Below are positions 3,972-6,079 of a DNA stretch of 6,079 bases, piece after piece (the first letter of the stretch is position 1; each line of letters opens with the position of its first letter). Location: assembly GCA_013362195.1 (NCBI GenBank), contig JABFWM010000059.1:1-6079 (forward strand), written 5' to 3'. The DNA comes from Acidobacteriota bacterium. Its GTDB lineage: Bacteria > Acidobacteriota > Vicinamibacteria > Vicinamibacterales > 2-12-FULL-66-21. The notes beneath the pieces were generated by a model that made no database searches, was not told where the DNA came from, and worked only from the letters and a program-made list of their open reading frames with translations. Position numbers and translations under genes: made by a program.

Positions 3972-6079
3972 ATGACGGCGAGTGCAAGGGTCGGGTCCGC
4001 GGTGTGTGCGGCGCTGGTTGGAGCGGTGTTCTGCTCGTCGTCCGCAGAGGCGCAGACCGAGACGTCCCCCAGCATCCGCATCGGCCGCGCGTCGGAACCG
4101 CCACGCCTCGAATGGTTCGTCCACGCGCCGAACGGCGGTGGCCACGATCTGGGCACGGCCGTGACCGACTTCGTGCAGCAGCAGCCGGGTGACGGCACGC
4201 CCGTCAGCGAATCGACGGTGGCCTTCCTCTCGTACGACGATGCGAATCTCTATGTGGTGTTCGCGTGCCAGGACGATCGCTCGGCGGTGCGCGCCAACGT
4301 CGCGAGGCGCGAGGACATCGACAGCGATGACGTGGTCGCCGTCTACCTCGACACGTTCCACGATCGTGAACGGGCCTACGTCTTCATGGTCAATCCACTC
4401 GGTGTGCAGCTCGACGGCATCGAGACCGAGGGACAGAGCGGCGACTACACCTTCGACGCCGTCTGGCAGTCGGAGGGCCATCTGACCCCGGAGGGGTACG
4501 TTGTCCGACTGGCGATCCCGTTTCGGAGCCTGCGCTTCACGCCGCAGCCGGAGCAGACGTGGGGCCTCGCGCTCGAGCGCAAGATCCGGCGCAAGAACGA
4601 GACCGCGTACTGGCCGCAGATTACCAGGCGGATCCACGCCTTCGTCCCCCAGTTCGGCAGCGTCACCGGCATCCGCGACATCTCGCCGGGCCGCAACATT
4701 CAGGTGCAGCCGTACGGCGTGATGGCGCAGGCGCGCGTGCTCGACAGGGACGCGGCGGCGTTTGGAACGGCGGGCGATGCGCGCGTCGGACTCGATGCGA
4801 AGGTCGTGGTGCGCGACGCGCTCGCGCTCGACATGACCCTCAACCCGGACTTCAGCCAGGTGGAGTCGGACGATCCGCAGGTCACGATCAACCAGCGCTT
4901 CGAGGTGTTCTTCCCCGAGAAGCGGCCGTTCTTCATCGAAAACGCCGCGTTCTTTCAGACGCCGATCAACCTGTTCTTCTCCCGCCGGATCGCCGATCCC
5001 GGCGTGGGCGCGCGTTTGACCGGAAAGCTGGGCCGATGGGCGCTCGGGGCGATTGCCATCAACGACCGTCAGCACGCGGGCCAGTCGACGAGCGATCCGT
5101 TTGGCGGCGATCAGTCCGCGGTTGGCGCCTTCCGCGTGCAGCGCGAGGTCGGCCGCGGCTCGACCATCGGGGTCCTCGCGACGGATCGGGAGTTCGCGGG
5201 CAGCTTCGCGCGATCGTTTGCGGTGGACAACCGCTGGAGATTGAGCCGCACGTGGATCGTTTCCACTCAACTCGCGAGGAGCGACACGCTCGCGCTGGAT
5301 GGCACACACAAGACGGGAACGGGCGCCTTTGCGCAACTCGAGCGCAAGGGGCGCGCGTTCCAGTACAAGGGCCGCTATCTCGGCTTCACTCCGGACTTCG
5401 ATGCGCCGCTCGGATTCGTGCACCGCGTCGGCTTTCATCAGACCGAACAGAAGCTCCTCTATCAATGGCGGCCCCATCGCGGTCCGATTGTGAGCTTCGG
5501 GCCCGAGATCGAGTCGCTGTTCAACTGGGAGAGGACGGGCCGCCTGCAGGACCGCGTCGTCGAAGGCGCGTTTCTCGTCGAACTGCTGCGGCAGACGCAC
5601 ATCGAGGTGGCTCACGCGGAAACGTACGAGCGATTCGAGGGGTTCGACTTCGAGCCGAAGAGCACCGAAATCTCCGTCGGCACGAAGTGGAAGAAATGGC
5701 TCGCGCTCAAGGGCAACTACGCGTACGGCACGGCCGTCAACCACGATCCGGCGCCGGGGATCCTCCCCTTTCTTGGAAATGCCACCGACGCGAGTGCCGG
5801 CGTCACGGTGCGTCCGACGCCGCGGCTCCGGCTCGATGAGACCTATCTCGTCAGCCGCTTGGACGGTCTCGCCGCCACCATTTTCACGGAGCGGCGCCTC
5901 CGCACCAGGTTCACCTACCAGCTGACACGCGCGCTCTCGGTCCGCACGGTCGTCGACAACAAGAGCGTCGCGGTCAATCGCGCGCTCGCCGAGGGAGACG
6001 ACGAGCGGAAGTGGTCGGGCGATGTCCTGGTCACCTATCTGGTGAACCCGGGCACGGCGCTCTACATCGGCTACATCGA
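3972..6079 (+). CDS. DUF5916 / CBM9-like domain protein, secreted or outer membrane (3' end outside window)
   Basis: An open frame of 702 complete codons runs from ATG 3972 to the window edge without a stop. Residues 1-27 form a signal peptide ('MTASARVGSAVCAALVGAVF' then a Ser/Ala region with predicted cleavage AEA|Q). About residues 37-215 resemble the CBM9/DOMON-like beta-sandwich, with 'PPRLEWF', 'TDFVQQQPGDGTPVSEST', 'FLSYDDANLYVVFACQD', 'YLDTFHDRERAY' (125-136), 'VNPLGVQLDG' (140-149) and 'LAIPFRSLRF'. The DUF5916 part follows with 'NPDFSQVESDD' (291-301), 'QRFEVFFPEKRPFFIEN' (308-324) and 'LFFSRRI' (334-340), then many alternating polar/hydrophobic strands consistent with a beta-barrel. 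Family members are about 730-800 aa as I recall, so roughly 30-100 residues are missing at the C-terminus. Biological function is unknown. It is divergent from the regulator, and a good ribosome site precedes it. A long antisense frame over this gene is a GC-rich shadow. Confidence 0.88.
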   Translation, partial: MTASARVGSAVCAALVGAVFCSSSAEAQTETSPSIRIGRASEPPRLEWFVHAPNGGGHDLGTAVTDFVQQQPGDGTPVSESTVAFLSYDDANLYVVFACQDDRSAVRANVARREDIDSDDVVAVYLDTFHDRERAYVFMVNPLGVQLDGIETEGQSGDYTFDAVWQSEGHLTPEGYVVRLAIPFRSLRFTPQPEQTWGLALERKIRRKNETAYWPQITRRIHAFVPQFGSVTGIRDISPGRNIQVQPYGVMAQARVLDRDAAAFGTAGDARVGLDAKVVVRDALALDMTLNPDFSQVESDDPQVTINQRFEVFFPEKRPFFIENAAFFQTPINLFFSRRIADPGVGARLTGKLGRWALGAIAINDRQHAGQSTSDPFGGDQSAVGAFRVQREVGRGSTIGVLATDREFAGSFARSFAVDNRWRLSRTWIVSTQLARSDTLALDGTHKTGTGAFAQLERKGRAFQYKGRYLGFTPDFDAPLGFVHRVGFHQTEQKLLYQWRPHRGPIVSFGPEIESLFNWERTGRLQDRVVEGAFLVELLRQTHIEVAHAETYERFEGFDFEPKSTEISVGTKWKKWLALKGNYAYGTAVNHDPAPGILPFLGNATDASAGVTVRPTPRLRLDETYLVSRLDGLAATIFTERRLRTRFTYQLTRALSVRTVVDNKSVAVNRALAEGDDERKWSGDVLVTYLVNPGTALYIGYI

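Noticed and set aside
3906..5744. 612-codon open frame on the - strand
   Set aside because: It lies opposite the DUF5916 gene, has low-complexity Arg/Glu/Ala-rich sequence with no recognisable domain, and is explained by strong third-position GC bias. The + strand frame has family motifs, a signal peptide and a ribosome site.
4559..5839. 426-codon open frame on the + strand
   Set aside because: It is an out-of-frame shadow of the DUF5916 gene, Arg/Gly-rich and without motifs.
1..6079. CRISPR arrays, tRNA or rRNA genes, insertion sequences
   Set aside because: No regularly spaced repeats, cloverleaf-like segments, transposase motifs or terminal inverted repeats were seen.

Overview
The window is high-GC, tightly packed bacterial DNA. 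Three blocks can be read: the distal part of a pyrroloquinoline quinone (PQQ) biosynthesis operon, a small two-gene unit of apparent metal-homeostasis type, and the start of a large secreted or outer-membrane protein. The DUF5916/CBM9-like protein at the right end, with its 'NPDFSQVESD' and 'FFPEKRPFF' blocks, belongs to a family that is especially abundant in Acidobacteriota. With the high GC and a PQQ operon, a soil-type acidobacterium (for example Vicinamibacteria) is the best guess. This is inference from family knowledge, not a proven assignment.

Layout. Positions 1-2664, + strand: pqqB (3' part only), pqqC, pqqD and pqqE. They overlap or nearly touch (4-bp ATGA overlap B/C, 1 bp between C and D, 11-bp overlap D/E), so this is one translationally coupled operon. 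The pqqA precursor peptide gene, if present, must lie to the left of the window. A 42-bp gap (2665-2706) with short alternating inverted arms separates pqqE from a convergent pair on the - strand. That pair reads, in transcription order, a DtxR/MntR-like regulator (3708 down to 3181) and a ferritin-like four-helix protein (3162 down to 2707). Positions 3709-3971 form a divergent control region. It holds a promoter-like element very close to the regulator ATG, a 7-bp direct repeat at 20-bp period over that promoter, a perfect 12-bp palindrome and a near-perfect 24-bp dyad. From 3972 to the right edge, + strand, runs an open reading frame of 702 visible codons. It has a signal peptide and encodes the DUF5916 protein. 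It has no stop in the window.

How the genes work together. PqqE makes the first Glu-Tyr crosslink on the PqqA peptide, with PqqD as the peptide chaperone. PqqB is a metallo-beta-lactamase-fold enzyme acting on the later Tyr-derived intermediate, and PqqC performs the final ring closure and oxidation to PQQ, the cofactor of periplasmic alcohol and sugar dehydrogenases. The regulator/ferritin-like pair looks like iron or redox homeostasis. No direct link to PQQ is visible beyond proximity and the iron demand of PqqE.

No clear undescribed system is present. The points most worth a second look are two active-site histidine substitutions in PqqC, the unusual metal site and C-terminal four-cysteine cluster of the regulator, its possible leaderless promoter with repeat operators, the shifted diiron ligand in the ferritin-like protein, and the 24-bp dyad ahead of the DUF5916 gene.
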